This document shows, one piece after another, positions 18,656 to 27,516 of a stretch of 64,000 nt of DNA. Source of the stretch: VAZQ01 sp963807865 (GTDB lineage Bacteria; Pseudomonadota; Alphaproteobacteria; Rhizobiales; Xanthobacteraceae); the NCBI GenBank assembly GCA_963807865.1, contig CAWEDK010000034.1:62001-126000 (forward strand), in the 5' to 3' direction. The notes beneath the pieces are model-generated. The model did not search any database, was not told where the DNA came from, and saw only the letters and a program-made list of their open reading frames with translations. The translations under genes were made by a program, and so were the position numbers. Position 1 is the stretch's first letter. Each line of letters opens with the position of its first letter.

Positions 18656-19502
18656 AGTCCGCACCAGAAAAATTGGTTCGCGTTCTCTCCTCCGTTCGTC
18701 CCCGCGCAAGCGGGGACCCAGCGTCGTCGCAGTAGCAAGTGGCAAGAAGGTTCTGGATTCCCGCTTGCGCGGGAATGACCGGAGAGAGTGCGCCCCTGTC
18801 GATAATTCCGGGTCGGCCTGTGACCTCCCACTCACCGCCGCCGCGCTCTATCGCCTGATGGCGTGGCTGTCGCCGTCCTATCCGATCGGCGCATTCTCCT
18901 ATTCGAGTGGCATCGAGTGGGCTGTCGAAGCGGGCGACGTCCGCGACGCGGCTTCGTTGCAGAACTGGCTCACCGTGATGTTGGACGAAGGGAACGGCTT
19001 CTGCGATGCGGTGTTCTTCGTCCACGCGCATCGCGCCGCCACGCATGAGCCCGCGGCGCTCGGCGCGATCGCGGAACTCGCCGCGGCATTCGCATCCTCG
19101 AAGGAGCGATATCTTGAGACGACGGCGCAGGGCCGCGCCTTCCTCGATACAACGCGCGCCGCCTGGCCGTGTCCGGCGCTTGAAGAGCTGACGGTGGCGT
19201 CCGAAGTTGCGCTGCCGGTGGCTGTCGCCGTAGCCTGCGCCGGCCATGTCGTTCCAGTGGAGCCGGCGCTCGCCGCCTACCTGCATGCGCAGGCCGCCAC
19301 GCTGATCTCAGCCGGCGTGCGGCTCATCCCGCTCGGCCAGACCGGCGGCCAGCGCGTCCTGGCCGCGCTGGAGCCGGTCGTGGCCGCTACCGCGACGCGC
19401 GCACTCGCGACACCGCTCGATGAGATCGGCAGCGCGGCGTTTCGTGCCGACATCGCCAGCATGCGTCACGAGACGCAGTACACACGACTGTTCCGGAGCT
19501 GA
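18648..19502 (+). CDS. ureF: Urease accessory protein UreF with a translated repeat near the N-terminus
   Basis: The UreF domain begins at LPLTAAALYRLMAWLSPSYP and includes GAFSYSSGIEWAVEAGDV and ISAGVRLIPLGQTGGQRVL, the canonical UreF core, and ends ETQYTRLFRS. The protein is 284 residues instead of the usual 230-250. Residues about 17-45 (including SPRKRGPS and LDSRLRGND) are encoded by the palindromic repeat at 18698-18780, which has inserted in frame between the ureE/ureF overlap and the UreF domain. The ATG at 18648 fits the usual ureE-ureF overlap. If the insert is not tolerated, the only later in-frame ATG is inside the domain (MAWLSP). Confidence 0.88.
   Translation: MAKVRTRKIGSRSLLRSSPRKRGPSVVAVASGKKVLDSRLRGNDRRECAPVDNSGSACDLPLTAAALYRLMAWLSPSYPIGAFSYSSGIEWAVEAGDVRDAASLQNWLTVMLDEGNGFCDAVFFVHAHRAATHEPAALGAIAELAAAFASSKERYLETTAQGRAFLDTTRAAWPCPALEELTVASEVALPVAVAVACAGHVVPVEPALAAYLHAQAATLISAGVRLIPLGQTGGQRVLAALEPVVAATATRALATPLDEIGSAAFRADIASMRHETQYTRLFRS
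18698..18780. repeat. Palindromic repeat inside ureF (CCCGCTTGCGCGGG family)
   Basis: The left part GTCCCCGCGCAAGCGGGGAC and the right part TTCCCGCTTGCGCGGGAATG are both dyads and related to each other, about 55 bases apart. This is the same family as the copy at 34537-34610. Here it lies inside an essential accessory gene and keeps the reading frame. Confidence 0.85.
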
Positions 19503-19508
19503 TCAACG

Positions 19509-20126
19509 ATGTCTCAGCATGGTCCCCTGCGCGTCGGGATCGGCGGTCCGGTTGGTTCCGGAAAAACGGCGTTGATGGATGCGCTGTGCAAGCGGCTGCG
19601 CGGCCGCTACGAGATCGCCGCCATCACCAACGACATCTACACCAAGTGGGACGCCGAATACCTGGTGCGTTCCGGCGCGCTGCCGCCCGAGCGCATCGCC
19701 GGCGTCGAGACCGGCGGCTGCCCGCATACCGCGATCCGCGAGGACGCCTCGATCAATCTCGCGGCGGTCGCCGACATGCGCAAGAAGTTTCCGGCGCTCG
19801 ACCTGATCCTGATCGAATCGGGCGGCGACAATCTCGCCGCGACATTCTCGCCCGAGCTTGCCGACCTGACGATCTACGTCATCGACGTGGCGGCCGGAGA
19901 TAAAATTCCGTCGAAGGGCGGGCCCGGCATCACGCGCTCGGATCTGCTTGTCATCAACAAGATCGATCTGGCGCCGTATGTGGGAGCTTCGCTCGAAGTG
20001 ATGGAGCGCGATGCCAAACGCATGCGCGGCGCGCGGCCGTTCGTATTCAGCAATCTACACACCGGTCAGGGCCTCGACGACATCGAGCGTTTCATCGTGC
20101 AGAAGGGCGGACTCGGCACGAAGTAG
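19509..20126 (+). CDS. ureG: Urease accessory GTPase UreG
   Basis: This 205-residue SIMIBI GTPase has the P-loop GGPVGSGKT (residues 12-20), TNDIYTKWDAEYL, the metal-binding VETGGCPHTAIRED (CPH motif), LILIESGGDNL and the base-specificity motif NKID. It powers nickel delivery in the UreDFG complex. It is the last gene of the urea block, followed by a palindromic repeat. Confidence 0.97.
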   Translation: MSQHGPLRVGIGGPVGSGKTALMDALCKRLRGRYEIAAITNDIYTKWDAEYLVRSGALPPERIAGVETGGCPHTAIREDASINLAAVADMRKKFPALDLILIESGGDNLAATFSPELADLTIYVIDVAAGDKIPSKGGPGITRSDLLVINKIDLAPYVGASLEVMERDAKRMRGARPFVFSNLHTGQGLDDIERFIVQKGGLGTK

Positions 20127-20135
20127 CCTTCCCAG

Positions 20136-20218
20136 GTCATCGCCGGGCTTGACCCGGCGATCCATCCTCTTTGCAAGGCGTCTTTCGATGGATGCCCGGG
20201 TCAAGCCCGGGCATGACG
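20136..20218. repeat. Palindromic intergenic repeat (GCCCGGGCTTGACCCGGGC family)
   Basis: GTCATCGCCGGGCTTGACCC at the left and GGGTCAAGCCCGGGCATGAC at the right form a long imperfect inverted repeat, with an internal GATCCATC / GATGGAT dyad. It lies between the convergent ends of ureG and the bicupin gene, where it can act as a bidirectional terminator. A related copy is at 63221-63307. Confidence 0.85.
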
Positions 20219-20242
20219 AAGAGAGAACAGACACCTACTCCA

Positions 20243-21151
20243 TCAACCCGTCCGTACCAGCCCAACCTTGCGCAGCAGCGGCTCGTCCGATACCCGCAGC
20301 AGGATCGCGTCGGCCTCGGCCTCGATCGCGTGCTTGTGCCAGCACGGCACCGTGATGACGTCGCCGACCTCGAGCACTTCGCTCAGGCCGCCATCGATGG
20401 TGCAGCGGGCACGACCGCTGATCACCGAATAGAGATTGTTCACCGTGGTCTTCGGCGTGTCGTGCCGTGCGGCGGCCGGCAGCCGTATCAGATGCAGCCC
20501 AATGGTCGGCAGCGCATCCTTGGCGATCTCGACCACCTTGGCGTCCGTGCCTTGGCCGAGCGCGTCACGCGCCGGAATGCGATAGGACGGCGGAGCCGGG
20601 CGCGTCACCGCCTCGAAGCCCGCCGGGTTGGCCTCGAAGAACATCGCCTCGGCGTGCTGCACGAATGGCACGTCGAGGAAGTCGATCCAGTAACTGGAGG
20701 CGTCGCTCTCGTTGGCGTGGCCGTGCCAGCACCACGCGGGAGTCAGCACCACGTCACCCGGCAGCATGTCGACGCGTGCGCCATCGACCACCGTGTAGGT
20801 GCCGGGTCTGGCCTCGACCACAAGCCGCAGCGCCGCCGCGGTGTGGCGGTGCGAGCGCGCTGTCTCGCCCGCCTTCACCATCTGGTAGGCCGACACGATA
20901 TTTCGGCTGGTGGCGTAGGTGTTGCCCTCGATCGGATTGGCCAGGATGAGATTGCGCCGCTCGGCCTGCTCGACCGGCACGAAGTCGCCGGCCTGTTCGA
21001 GCGCTGCGCGGGCGGTGGCGTAACGCCAGAGCGCCGGCTTGAACACCGGCCGCGGCTCAGGCCACATCGCCGGCGAGGGCCGCGCCCAGCCGGGCAAGAG
21101 GTTCTGGCGGCCAAGGTCGCGGTAGTAGGGCGCAAGCACGTCCTGGTTCAT
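20243..21151 (-). CDS. Bicupin ring-cleavage dioxygenase, gentisate 1,2-dioxygenase-like
   Basis: This 302-residue double-cupin protein resembles gentisate/salicylate 1,2-dioxygenases: ALWRYATARAALEQAGDFVP, NPIEGNTYATSRNIV, the iron site SHRHTAAALRLVVE (H101, H103) and CWHGHAN (H143), and a second cupin with VISGRARCTIDGG and VPCWHKHAIEA. It would open a hydroxylated aromatic acid ring with Fe(II) and O2. Its start lies three bases after the stop of the FAD monooxygenase gene, so the two form an operon: hydroxylation, then cleavage. The exact substrate is not determined. Confidence 0.85.
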   Translation of the reverse strand: MNQDVLAPYYRDLGRQNLLPGWARPSPAMWPEPRPVFKPALWRYATARAALEQAGDFVPVEQAERRNLILANPIEGNTYATSRNIVSAYQMVKAGETARSHRHTAAALRLVVEARPGTYTVVDGARVDMLPGDVVLTPAWCWHGHANESDASSYWIDFLDVPFVQHAEAMFFEANPAGFEAVTRPAPPSYRIPARDALGQGTDAKVVEIAKDALPTIGLHLIRLPAAARHDTPKTTVNNLYSVISGRARCTIDGGLSEVLEVGDVITVPCWHKHAIEAEADAILLRVSDEPLLRKVGLVRTG

Positions 21152-21153
21152 CG

Positions 21154-22857
21154 CTAGCCTCCCGTGGTCTGGGCGGAGTGGGCCGCCGGTCTTGTGTCGT
21201 TGTCGTTGTGGCCGGGCCGTTGCACCACATTAGCGTAGCGGCGCGCGCCGCGCACCACGTCGATCACCGTTTGAGCATCGTCCGGCTCCGCGTCGGCCCG
21301 CCAAGCGACATGGCCGTCCGGCCGTACCAGCACGAGGCGGCGCTGGTAGAGCGCCGTCACCTCCGGCCGATCGAGATCGACGACCTCCAACGGCATCCCG
21401 GCCGCTGCCGCAGCAGCGCGCAGGCGAGGTGCATCGGGCGGGTCGGCGCCGAGCCGAAGCAGCGTAAAGCCGCGGCCGAACAGGTCGAGCGTCGAGCGGC
21501 CGTCTGGCAGAGTGGCGTGCGGGGCGCGATGGCCGGGCCGCGCGGTCTGCGTATAGGTCGAAGTGTCGAGCGGTGGTTCACTTGTGCCGTCCGGCCAGAT
21601 CACCGGCGAGCCGTCGTAGCGATAGCCGAGGTGGAAGCCGAGCGTGAACCACTCGTGCTTCATCGTGGCGGTAAACCAGGCGCCGTAGTCTTTTCTTGCC
21701 ACACCGCCCTGCGGTCCGGGCTGGAACACGTCCGGCTGCGGCAGCCGCTGGCGTGTCGATAGCATGCGCGCGAGATTGGAACTCGCTTCGCCGACGTTGC
21801 GCACCGCCACCGGCCGCCGTTCGATCTCGTAGGAGCGCAGCAACTCGGCGCCGCCCCAGCCGCGGATGACGGCCTCGAGCTTCCAGCCAAGATCGACCGC
21901 ATCCTGGATGCCGGTGTTCATGCCGAAGCCACCGGTCGGCGACATCATGTGCGCGGCGTCGCCCGCGATGAATATCCGCTGCGTGCCGAAGTGGTCGGCG
22001 ACCAATTCGCGTCGCACCCAACGCATGACCGACAGGATTTCGTAGTCGAAGTCGCGGCCCGCTGCGCGCCGCAGCGCCGCGCGGATTTCGTCCTCCGAAT
22101 GACTGATATTGTCGGTGGTGCCAACAATCGACATGCGATAGCGGTCGCGGCCGTTGATCGCCACGATGGTGAGCCAGGTTCCCTCCGGGCCAACGAAGAT
22201 GAAGCGGTAGCCCGGCTCGAAGTGGTGCAGCGAGGCGAAGTCCGGAATGCGCAGCATCACGTTGGTGGTGTAGGTCAGCGCCGGATTGCCGCTCATGGTG
22301 ATGCCGAGGCGCTCGCGCACTAGGCTCGAGCCGCCGTCGGTGCCGACGAGGTAGTCGGCCGAGATGGTGCGGGTCGCGCCAGTGCGAGTGTCGCGCACGG
22401 TGGCGATGACAGCGTCCGCGGTCTCCTCGAAACCGAGCAGTTCGGTCGAGGTGCGAAAGCTCACGTGCGGGAAGGTGCGAACGAACCGCTGCAGGATCGG
22501 GTCGAACATGTCCTGCGGCACGCGCTCGCGCTTCTGCGGGCTCTGCGGCGGGCATTTCTCGAAGGCGCGGCCGGGGAACCGCTCGCGCCCCAGTTCGTAG
22601 CCGTCGAGCGCGGTGACGTAGATGCAGTCCTGTGGATGGTCGCCCGGGTAGGGCGCGTCGCGCACCCAGTCGGCGATGCCCCAGCGCCGGCAGAATTCCA
22701 TGGTGCGCGGCCCGACGATGTCCATGCGCGGGTGCTCGATCGCGCCGTCGGTCTTCTCGATCAGCGTGCAGGCGACGCCGCGCCAGCCGAGGTCGCCGGC
22801 GAGCGCCAAGCCGACCGGACCGGCGCCGACGATCAGAACCGGCGTATGCTCGGTCAT
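21154..22857 (-). CDS. FAD-dependent aromatic monooxygenase (PheA/TfdB/MhpA class)
   Basis: This 567-residue class A flavoprotein hydroxylase has the ADP-binding GAGPVGLALAGDLGWRG at the N-terminus, the middle motif YLVGTDGGSSLVRE, and the flavin-contact GDAAHMMSPTGGFGMNTGIQ. The thioredoxin-like C-terminal domain (from about residue 480) is the type seen in phenol, 2,4-dichlorophenol and MhpA hydroxylases. It adds one oxygen to an aromatic acid using NAD(P)H. Its partner is the bicupin gene directly downstream. Confidence 0.88.
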   Translation of the reverse strand: MTEHTPVLIVGAGPVGLALAGDLGWRGVACTLIEKTDGAIEHPRMDIVGPRTMEFCRRWGIADWVRDAPYPGDHPQDCIYVTALDGYELGRERFPGRAFEKCPPQSPQKRERVPQDMFDPILQRFVRTFPHVSFRTSTELLGFEETADAVIATVRDTRTGATRTISADYLVGTDGGSSLVRERLGITMSGNPALTYTTNVMLRIPDFASLHHFEPGYRFIFVGPEGTWLTIVAINGRDRYRMSIVGTTDNISHSEDEIRAALRRAAGRDFDYEILSVMRWVRRELVADHFGTQRIFIAGDAAHMMSPTGGFGMNTGIQDAVDLGWKLEAVIRGWGGAELLRSYEIERRPVAVRNVGEASSNLARMLSTRQRLPQPDVFQPGPQGGVARKDYGAWFTATMKHEWFTLGFHLGYRYDGSPVIWPDGTSEPPLDTSTYTQTARPGHRAPHATLPDGRSTLDLFGRGFTLLRLGADPPDAPRLRAAAAAAGMPLEVVDLDRPEVTALYQRRLVLVRPDGHVAWRADAEPDDAQTVIDVVRGARRYANVVQRPGHNDNDTRPAAHSAQTTGG

Positions 22858-22891
22858 GAGGCGCTTCCAAGCGACCGTTCATCCTGCCCGG

Positions 22892-22952
22892 ACCTCATCC
22901 TGGGGAGGGCCTCATCCTGAGGAGCGCACGCAGTGCGCGTCTCGAAGGATGG
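22892..22952. repeat. Palindromic intergenic repeat (CCTCATCCTTCGAGACG family), irregular copy
   Basis: CCTCATCCTG is repeated at the left and GCGCGTCTCGAAGGATG lies at the right, with an internal GCGCACGCAGTGCGC dyad. It is related to 12538-12649 but rearranged. It sits between the divergent monooxygenase and binding-protein genes; the remaining gap to 23171 shows nothing else recognisable. Confidence 0.7.
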
Positions 22953-23171
22953 CGGCACGCACCAAACTCGCGGCCATGCTTCGACTTGCGCTCGTAAAAT
23001 TGCCGATATCGGGTAAACCCAACATCGGTGGTCGCTCCTCAGCATGAGGTCCGAACCAGTCATCGATTTATCCTTTCCGAGCCGCGCGAGATATCCCATT
23101 ATAGCGGCCCATCGCGGGGACAATCGAGCAATCACGCCCAGAAGGCCTGCGGACGCGGGAGCCAGCCAATC

Positions 23172-24143
23172 ATGTCCAATGTTCCGATCACGTTCGCCTG
23201 CGGCCTCTATGATCGCGTGCTGGCGCTCTACACCGGCGAGGTGAAACCGCAGGGGATCGACCTCAACTTTCTCGCCATCGACGACCCGCGCCAGATTTTC
23301 GACCGCATGGGCAAGAGCCTCGATTTCGACGCCTGCGAGATGTCCAGCTCGGACTTCATCACCCGTCATGCCGCCGGCCGCCGCGAGATGGTGGCGGTGC
23401 CGGTGTTCCCGTCGCGGGTGTTCCGCCACGGCTTCGTCACCGTCAACCGCAACCATGTAAAGACCGCGAAGGATCTAGAGGGCAGGCGCATCGGCACGCC
23501 GCTCTACACCCAGACCGCCGCGGTGATCATCCGCGGCATGCTCACGGACGAGTACGGCGTCGACTTCTCCGGCTGCCACTGGGTGCAGGGCGCGGCGAAC
23601 AGCGCGGGCTCGCATGGCGCGCCGAGCCCGCTGGCGCAGCTTCCTGGCGTTTCGATCGAGCGGAACGAGTCCGGCCGTTCGCTGTCGGACCTGCTGGCAA
23701 GCGGCGACATCCAGGCGATTATCGGCAGCGGCCTGCCCGACTCGCTGAAGACCAGCCCGGACGTTGTGCGGCTGTTCCCGGACTATCACGCGGTCGAGAT
23801 GCAGTCCTATCGGCGCACGCGCGTGTTCCCGATCATGCACCTCCTCGCCATGCGGCGCGACACCTACGAACGCAACCCGTTCATCGCCAAGAGCCTGTTC
23901 CAGGCGACGACGGAGGCCAAGGACATCGCGCTCAAGAAGATGCGCGACCTCGGCACGCTACGCTACATGCTGCCCGGCATGGCGGCCGAGCTCGACGAGA
24001 TCGACGAGGTGTTCGGCGGCGATCCCTGGCCATACGGCATCGAACCCAACCGGCCGACGCTCGAAGCACTGGTCCGCTACCTCGCGGAACAATCGATGAT
24101 CAAGGCGCCCATTCCGCTCGAGGAACTGTTCGTGCCGGTGTAG
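23172..24143 (+). CDS. Periplasmic-binding-fold protein of the 4,5-dihydroxyphthalate decarboxylase / ABC binding-protein family
   Basis: This 323-residue protein starts MSNVPITFACGLYDRVLALY, continues GIDLNFLAIDDPRQIFDRM and FDACEMSSSDFITRHAAGRR, and later has RVFRHGFVTVNR and EVFGGDPWPYGIEPNRPTL. These are typical of sequences annotated as 4,5-dihydroxyphthalate decarboxylase or as ABC substrate-binding proteins; the fold is shared. No signal peptide is visible, favouring a cytoplasmic role over transport. The ATG at 23172 is the family start; the upstream in-frame extension is non-conserved. The true activity is uncertain. Confidence 0.8.
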   Translation: MSNVPITFACGLYDRVLALYTGEVKPQGIDLNFLAIDDPRQIFDRMGKSLDFDACEMSSSDFITRHAAGRREMVAVPVFPSRVFRHGFVTVNRNHVKTAKDLEGRRIGTPLYTQTAAVIIRGMLTDEYGVDFSGCHWVQGAANSAGSHGAPSPLAQLPGVSIERNESGRSLSDLLASGDIQAIIGSGLPDSLKTSPDVVRLFPDYHAVEMQSYRRTRVFPIMHLLAMRRDTYERNPFIAKSLFQATTEAKDIALKKMRDLGTLRYMLPGMAAELDEIDEVFGGDPWPYGIEPNRPTLEALVRYLAEQSMIKAPIPLEELFVPV

Positions 24144-24156
24144 AAGCAACGATTTG

Positions 24157-24320
24157 CAAGTGTCCCGATTCCGAAGTTCGCATTATTCTGCAGCACCCAC
24201 ATTTGCGACTTCGGAATCGAAGGCCACTAGCAGCTCATTGATCTAGTGTGGTTTTGGTTCAGAAGTCCGCATCTCGGACTCGCGACAAGAATGATGCGGA
24301 CTTCTGAACCGCCACACTAG
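24157..24320. repeat. CTAG double-hairpin element, copy 1
   Basis: Two consecutive hairpins. The first spans 24157-24230: a left arm beginning CAAGTGTCCCGATTCCGAAG, a loop containing CAGCAC, and a right arm ending GCCACTAG. A 12-base spacer follows. The second spans 24243-24320, beginning CTAGTGTGG, with a TTTT bulge then GGTTCAGAAGTCCGCA, and ending CCACACTAG. The left terminal CTAG has decayed to CAAG. Layout, bulges and loop words match copies at 29360-29528 and 57831-57996, although the stem bases differ. It lies 13 bases after the stop of the previous gene. Confidence 0.85.
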
Positions 24321-24380
24321 TGGGGCAGGCTCACGCGATGGCCGCCGGCCGCCGCGTCAATCCAGATGGAGCTGTGACGG

Positions 24381-25223
24381 ATGAAGCTCGCTAGTTTTGT
24401 GGCTGACGGCAAGAATTGTTTCGGCGCGGTGCTCGATGACGGCGTCATCACGTTGAGCGGCAAGCTCGGGTACGCGACGCTGCGCGACGCGCTGGCGGCC
24501 GGCGACGGCCTCGCGGCAATACGTCAGGCCGTGAAGGATGCGCGGCCGGATCGCAAGCTCGCCGACGTGCGGCTGCTGCCGGTCATTCCGAACCCGGAGA
24601 AGATCCTCTGCGCCGGCATCAACTACCGCTCGCACGCCGCCGAAACCGGGCGCGACCTGCCGAAGCAGCCGAGCATGTTCGTCCGGCTCGCCAACACGCT
24701 GACCGGGCAGGACGGCGAGATGATCCGTCCGTCGGTCTCGCAGCATTTCGATTTCGAAGGCGAACTCGCGGTCGTCATCGGCCGGGGCGGCCGCCACATC
24801 CCGGTCGATCGCGCACTGGAGCATGTCGCCGGCTACACCTGCTTCGTCGACGGCAGCGTGCGCGACTACCAGAAGTTCTCGGTGACCTCGGGCAAGAACT
24901 TCCCCGGCACCGGGCCGCTCGGACCTTGGCTGGTGACGGCGGACGAGATTCCCGATCCGACCCGGCTCACGCTCACGACCCGGCTCAACGGCCAGCAGGT
25001 GCAACACTCGGGCACGGACTTGCTGATCTATTCGGTCCCGCAGATCATCGCCTTCTGCTCGGACTTTACGCCGCTGGTGCCGGGTGATGTGATCGCGACC
25101 GGTACGCCGGAAGGCGTCGGCCACCGCCGCACCCCGCCGCTGTGGATGAAGCCCGGTGATGTGCTCGAGGTGGAAATTTCCGGCATTGGCACACTGCGGA
25201 GCCACATCATCGACGAGCGATGA
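24381..25223 (+). CDS. Fumarylacetoacetate hydrolase family protein
   Basis: This 280-residue protein has the FAH C-terminal fold: KILCAGINYRSHAAETG, the metal-binding acidic residues in HFDFEGELAVVIGRGGRHIP (E..E) and the Asp in CFVDGSVRDYQ, then GPLGPWLVTADEIPDP and IATGTPEGVGHRRTPP. It probably cleaves a C-C bond in, or decarboxylates, a beta-diketo or oxo acid from aromatic degradation, with Mg or Mn. It is followed by a binding protein whose upstream start overlaps its stop, suggesting an operon. Confidence 0.88.
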   Translation: MKLASFVADGKNCFGAVLDDGVITLSGKLGYATLRDALAAGDGLAAIRQAVKDARPDRKLADVRLLPVIPNPEKILCAGINYRSHAAETGRDLPKQPSMFVRLANTLTGQDGEMIRPSVSQHFDFEGELAVVIGRGGRHIPVDRALEHVAGYTCFVDGSVRDYQKFSVTSGKNFPGTGPLGPWLVTADEIPDPTRLTLTTRLNGQQVQHSGTDLLIYSVPQIIAFCSDFTPLVPGDVIATGTPEGVGHRRTPPLWMKPGDVLEVEISGIGTLRSHIIDER

Positions 25224-25240
25224 GCGTTCGAGGAGAGACC

Positions 25241-26239
25241 ATGGGTGATCGACTGCTGGGTGATCGACTGCGGTTCGCCGCGCTGGCGTGCCTGGCCGCG
25301 CTGGGCTTTTCGGTATCCACGGCGCCCGCCACCGCCGCCACCAAGGTTTCGTTCGGACAGGTTTCGCCGACCGCCACCATCTGGCCCGCCTTCGTCGCCA
25401 CCAAGAAGGGCTTCTTCGCCAAGAACGGCGTCGAGATCGACATGGTGTCGATCGGCGTGTCGCCCGGAATGCAGGCGGTCGCGTCGGGCTCGCTCAACAT
25501 CATGCACAACACCTGCAACGCCCCCATCAGCTTCATCGAGGCCGGCGGCTCCGGTGTGCATATTTCGCTGGTCTCGATGGGCATCCATCCAGGCGTCGTG
25601 GTCGGCAAGAAGGGGGTCAAGAGCGCAGCCGACCTCAAGGGCCAGGTGATCGGCACGTCGTCGATCAAATCGGGCTCGACCATTCTGCTGCGGCGGGTGC
25701 TGAAGGCGCACGGCCTCGGGCCGTCCGACTACGATTTGGTGGCCGGGCAGGGCAGTGCGCAGATTTTCCAGGGTCTGCAAGCCGGCGCGATGGCGGCGGT
25801 CTGGCTGGTGCCGCCGCAGTCGCTGGTCGCGATCAACGGCGGCTTCCCGGTGATCGGCACGTTCCAGGAAGTGGCGCCGAAATTTCCGTTCGTCTGCTTC
25901 GTCACCAATGACAACTGGGTCAAGAACAACACCGCTGCGGCGCAGGGCTTCGCCAAGGCTTGGCTCGCAGCGGTCGCCTGGCTGTACGATCCGGCCAACC
26001 GCGCGGAGGCCGAGAAGCTTCTGGCCGACGAGCTCAAGCTCCAGCCGGCGATCGCGGCGGCGACCTACGACGAGCTGATTACCAAGAGCCCGAACACCTA
26101 CCCGCGTGACGGCAAGGTCGACCTCGACGTGCTGCGCGGCATGATCGACGTGATGGTGGAGGGCGAAGAGCTGCCGGCGCGGCCACAGGGCGACATCCGC
26201 CGTTATCTCGACGACACCATGCTGTCGGGCGCCAAGTAG
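25241..26239 (+). CDS. ABC transporter substrate-binding protein, NMT1/SsuA-like
   Basis: This 332-residue exported binding protein has a signal peptide ending near APATAA and a mature part starting TKVSFGQVSPTATIWPAFVA, followed by KKGFFAKNGVEIDMVSIG, VASGSLNIMHNTCNAP and DLKGQVIGTSSIKSGST. The fold matches NMT1/SsuA-type binding proteins for sulfonates, nitrate or aromatic acids. The ATG at 25241 follows GAGGAGAG; an ATG at 25220 overlaps the FAH stop. No permease or ATPase is adjacent; the nearest SsuBC-like set is at 58-60 kb. Confidence 0.85.
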   Translation: MGDRLLGDRLRFAALACLAALGFSVSTAPATAATKVSFGQVSPTATIWPAFVATKKGFFAKNGVEIDMVSIGVSPGMQAVASGSLNIMHNTCNAPISFIEAGGSGVHISLVSMGIHPGVVVGKKGVKSAADLKGQVIGTSSIKSGSTILLRRVLKAHGLGPSDYDLVAGQGSAQIFQGLQAGAMAAVWLVPPQSLVAINGGFPVIGTFQEVAPKFPFVCFVTNDNWVKNNTAAAQGFAKAWLAAVAWLYDPANRAEAEKLLADELKLQPAIAAATYDELITKSPNTYPRDGKVDLDVLRGMIDVMVEGEELPARPQGDIRRYLDDTMLSGAK

Positions 26240-26311
26240 TCGCGGCATGTCGCCCTATCGCCGTCGCGGCCGGCCGGGCAGGATGAAACCTGTGAAGTGG
26301 AGAACAACGCA

Positions 26312-27286
26312 ATGAAGCGATGGCGGATTTGGCTCGCCGCGGCCGTACTGGTTCTGCCGAATGCGGCGCAGTCGCAGGACTATCCGAACCGCCCGGTCAG
26401 CTTCGTCGTGGCGGCGGCGGCCGGCGGGCCGATCGATGTGTTCACGCGCATCATGGCCGAGCGCATGGGCCCGATCCTCGGGCAGAGCGTGACGGTGGAA
26501 AACGTCGGCGGCGGCGGCGGGACGCTGGGCGGACAGCGTGTCGCCAAGGCCGCGCCGGACGGCTACACCGCGCTGCTCGGAACCATCGCGACCCACGCCA
26601 ACCCGCAACTTTACGTCGACAAGCCGCTGTACGACCCGCGCACCGATTTCGTTCCGGTGGCGCTGATCGCCGAGATTCCGCTGATTCTGATCGTGCGCAA
26701 GGAGTTCCCGGCCAACACGTTCGAGGAGTTCGTCGCCTACGCGAAGGCGAACCAGGGCAAGCTCAACTATGGCTCGGCCGGCGTGGGCTCCGCCGCGCAT
26801 CTGGGTTGCGTCATGCTCGATCAGGCGATCGGCACCAACATCCAGCACGTGCCCTATCGCGGCACCGCGCCGGCGATGCAGGACCTGCTCGCGGGCCGGA
26901 TCGATTTTCTCTGCGACATTGCCGTGACCGCGGTGCAGAGCATCAAGGGCGGCACCGTGAAGGGGCTTGCCAATCTTTCCGGGCAGCGCTCCGAGGTACT
27001 GCCCGACCTGCCGACCGCGGCGGAGAAGGGCTATCCCTCGGTGCAGGCCTACACCTGGACGGCGCTGTTCCTGCCGAAGGGCGCGCCGCCGGCCATGGCG
27101 GCGAAGTTGAACGCGGCGGCGATCACGGCGATGAACGGAGCGGGGCTGCGCGAACAGCTCGATAGTCTCGCGGCGACGCTGGTGGCGCCGGACCGGCGGA
27201 CGCCGGCCTATCTGGCGGGCTTCGTGAACAGCGAATGGGACAAGTGGGGTGCGGCGATCCGCGCCGGAGGCGCGATCCCGAAGTGA
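26312..27286 (+). CDS. Tripartite tricarboxylate transporter substrate-binding protein (Bug/TctC family)
   Basis: This 324-residue protein has a signal peptide ending PNAAQSQ and the Bug signature: DYPNRPVSFVVAAAAGGPID, then GQSVTVENVGGGGGTLGG, AKAAPDGYTALLGTIATHA and LPDLPTAAEKGYPSVQA. Bug proteins bind carboxylates between two lobes and feed TctAB membrane pairs, though many are orphans. The start chosen follows GGAG at 10 bases; GTG at 26297 is an alternative. A TctAB pair is 10 kb downstream with a broken tctA. The ligand is unknown. Confidence 0.88.
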   Translation: MKRWRIWLAAAVLVLPNAAQSQDYPNRPVSFVVAAAAGGPIDVFTRIMAERMGPILGQSVTVENVGGGGGTLGGQRVAKAAPDGYTALLGTIATHANPQLYVDKPLYDPRTDFVPVALIAEIPLILIVRKEFPANTFEEFVAYAKANQGKLNYGSAGVGSAAHLGCVMLDQAIGTNIQHVPYRGTAPAMQDLLAGRIDFLCDIAVTAVQSIKGGTVKGLANLSGQRSEVLPDLPTAAEKGYPSVQAYTWTALFLPKGAPPAMAAKLNAAAITAMNGAGLREQLDSLAATLVAPDRRTPAYLAGFVNSEWDKWGAAIRAGGAIPK

Positions 27287-27516
27287 TCCTTGCCCGCCGG
27301 GGCTCCCCCGAACGCCCGCTTTCGGTAGAGCCGTCCTCCTGTTCACGATTCCTGCGTTGTTGAAAACAACGCCATCATGTTGATGCGTCTGCGAGAACGT
27401 TAGTTACCAACACAACCATCGCGTTTGGGTTCGACTGTTGCTTGTCGAGCACAGACATTTCACGGATTTCATGGTTAATTGTCCGTTACCAAATTTATGA
27501 CTGGGGGGTCATCACA

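Noticed and set aside
22892..22952. Short repeated units considered as a CRISPR array
   Set aside because: Units are palindromic, irregular and without equal-length spacers; no cas genes occur in the window.
24157..24320. Double-hairpin copy 1 considered as a plain rho-independent terminator of the preceding gene
   Set aside because: It has two hairpins with internal bulges, no T run, and matches two other copies in different contexts including inside a gene, so termination is not its defining feature.
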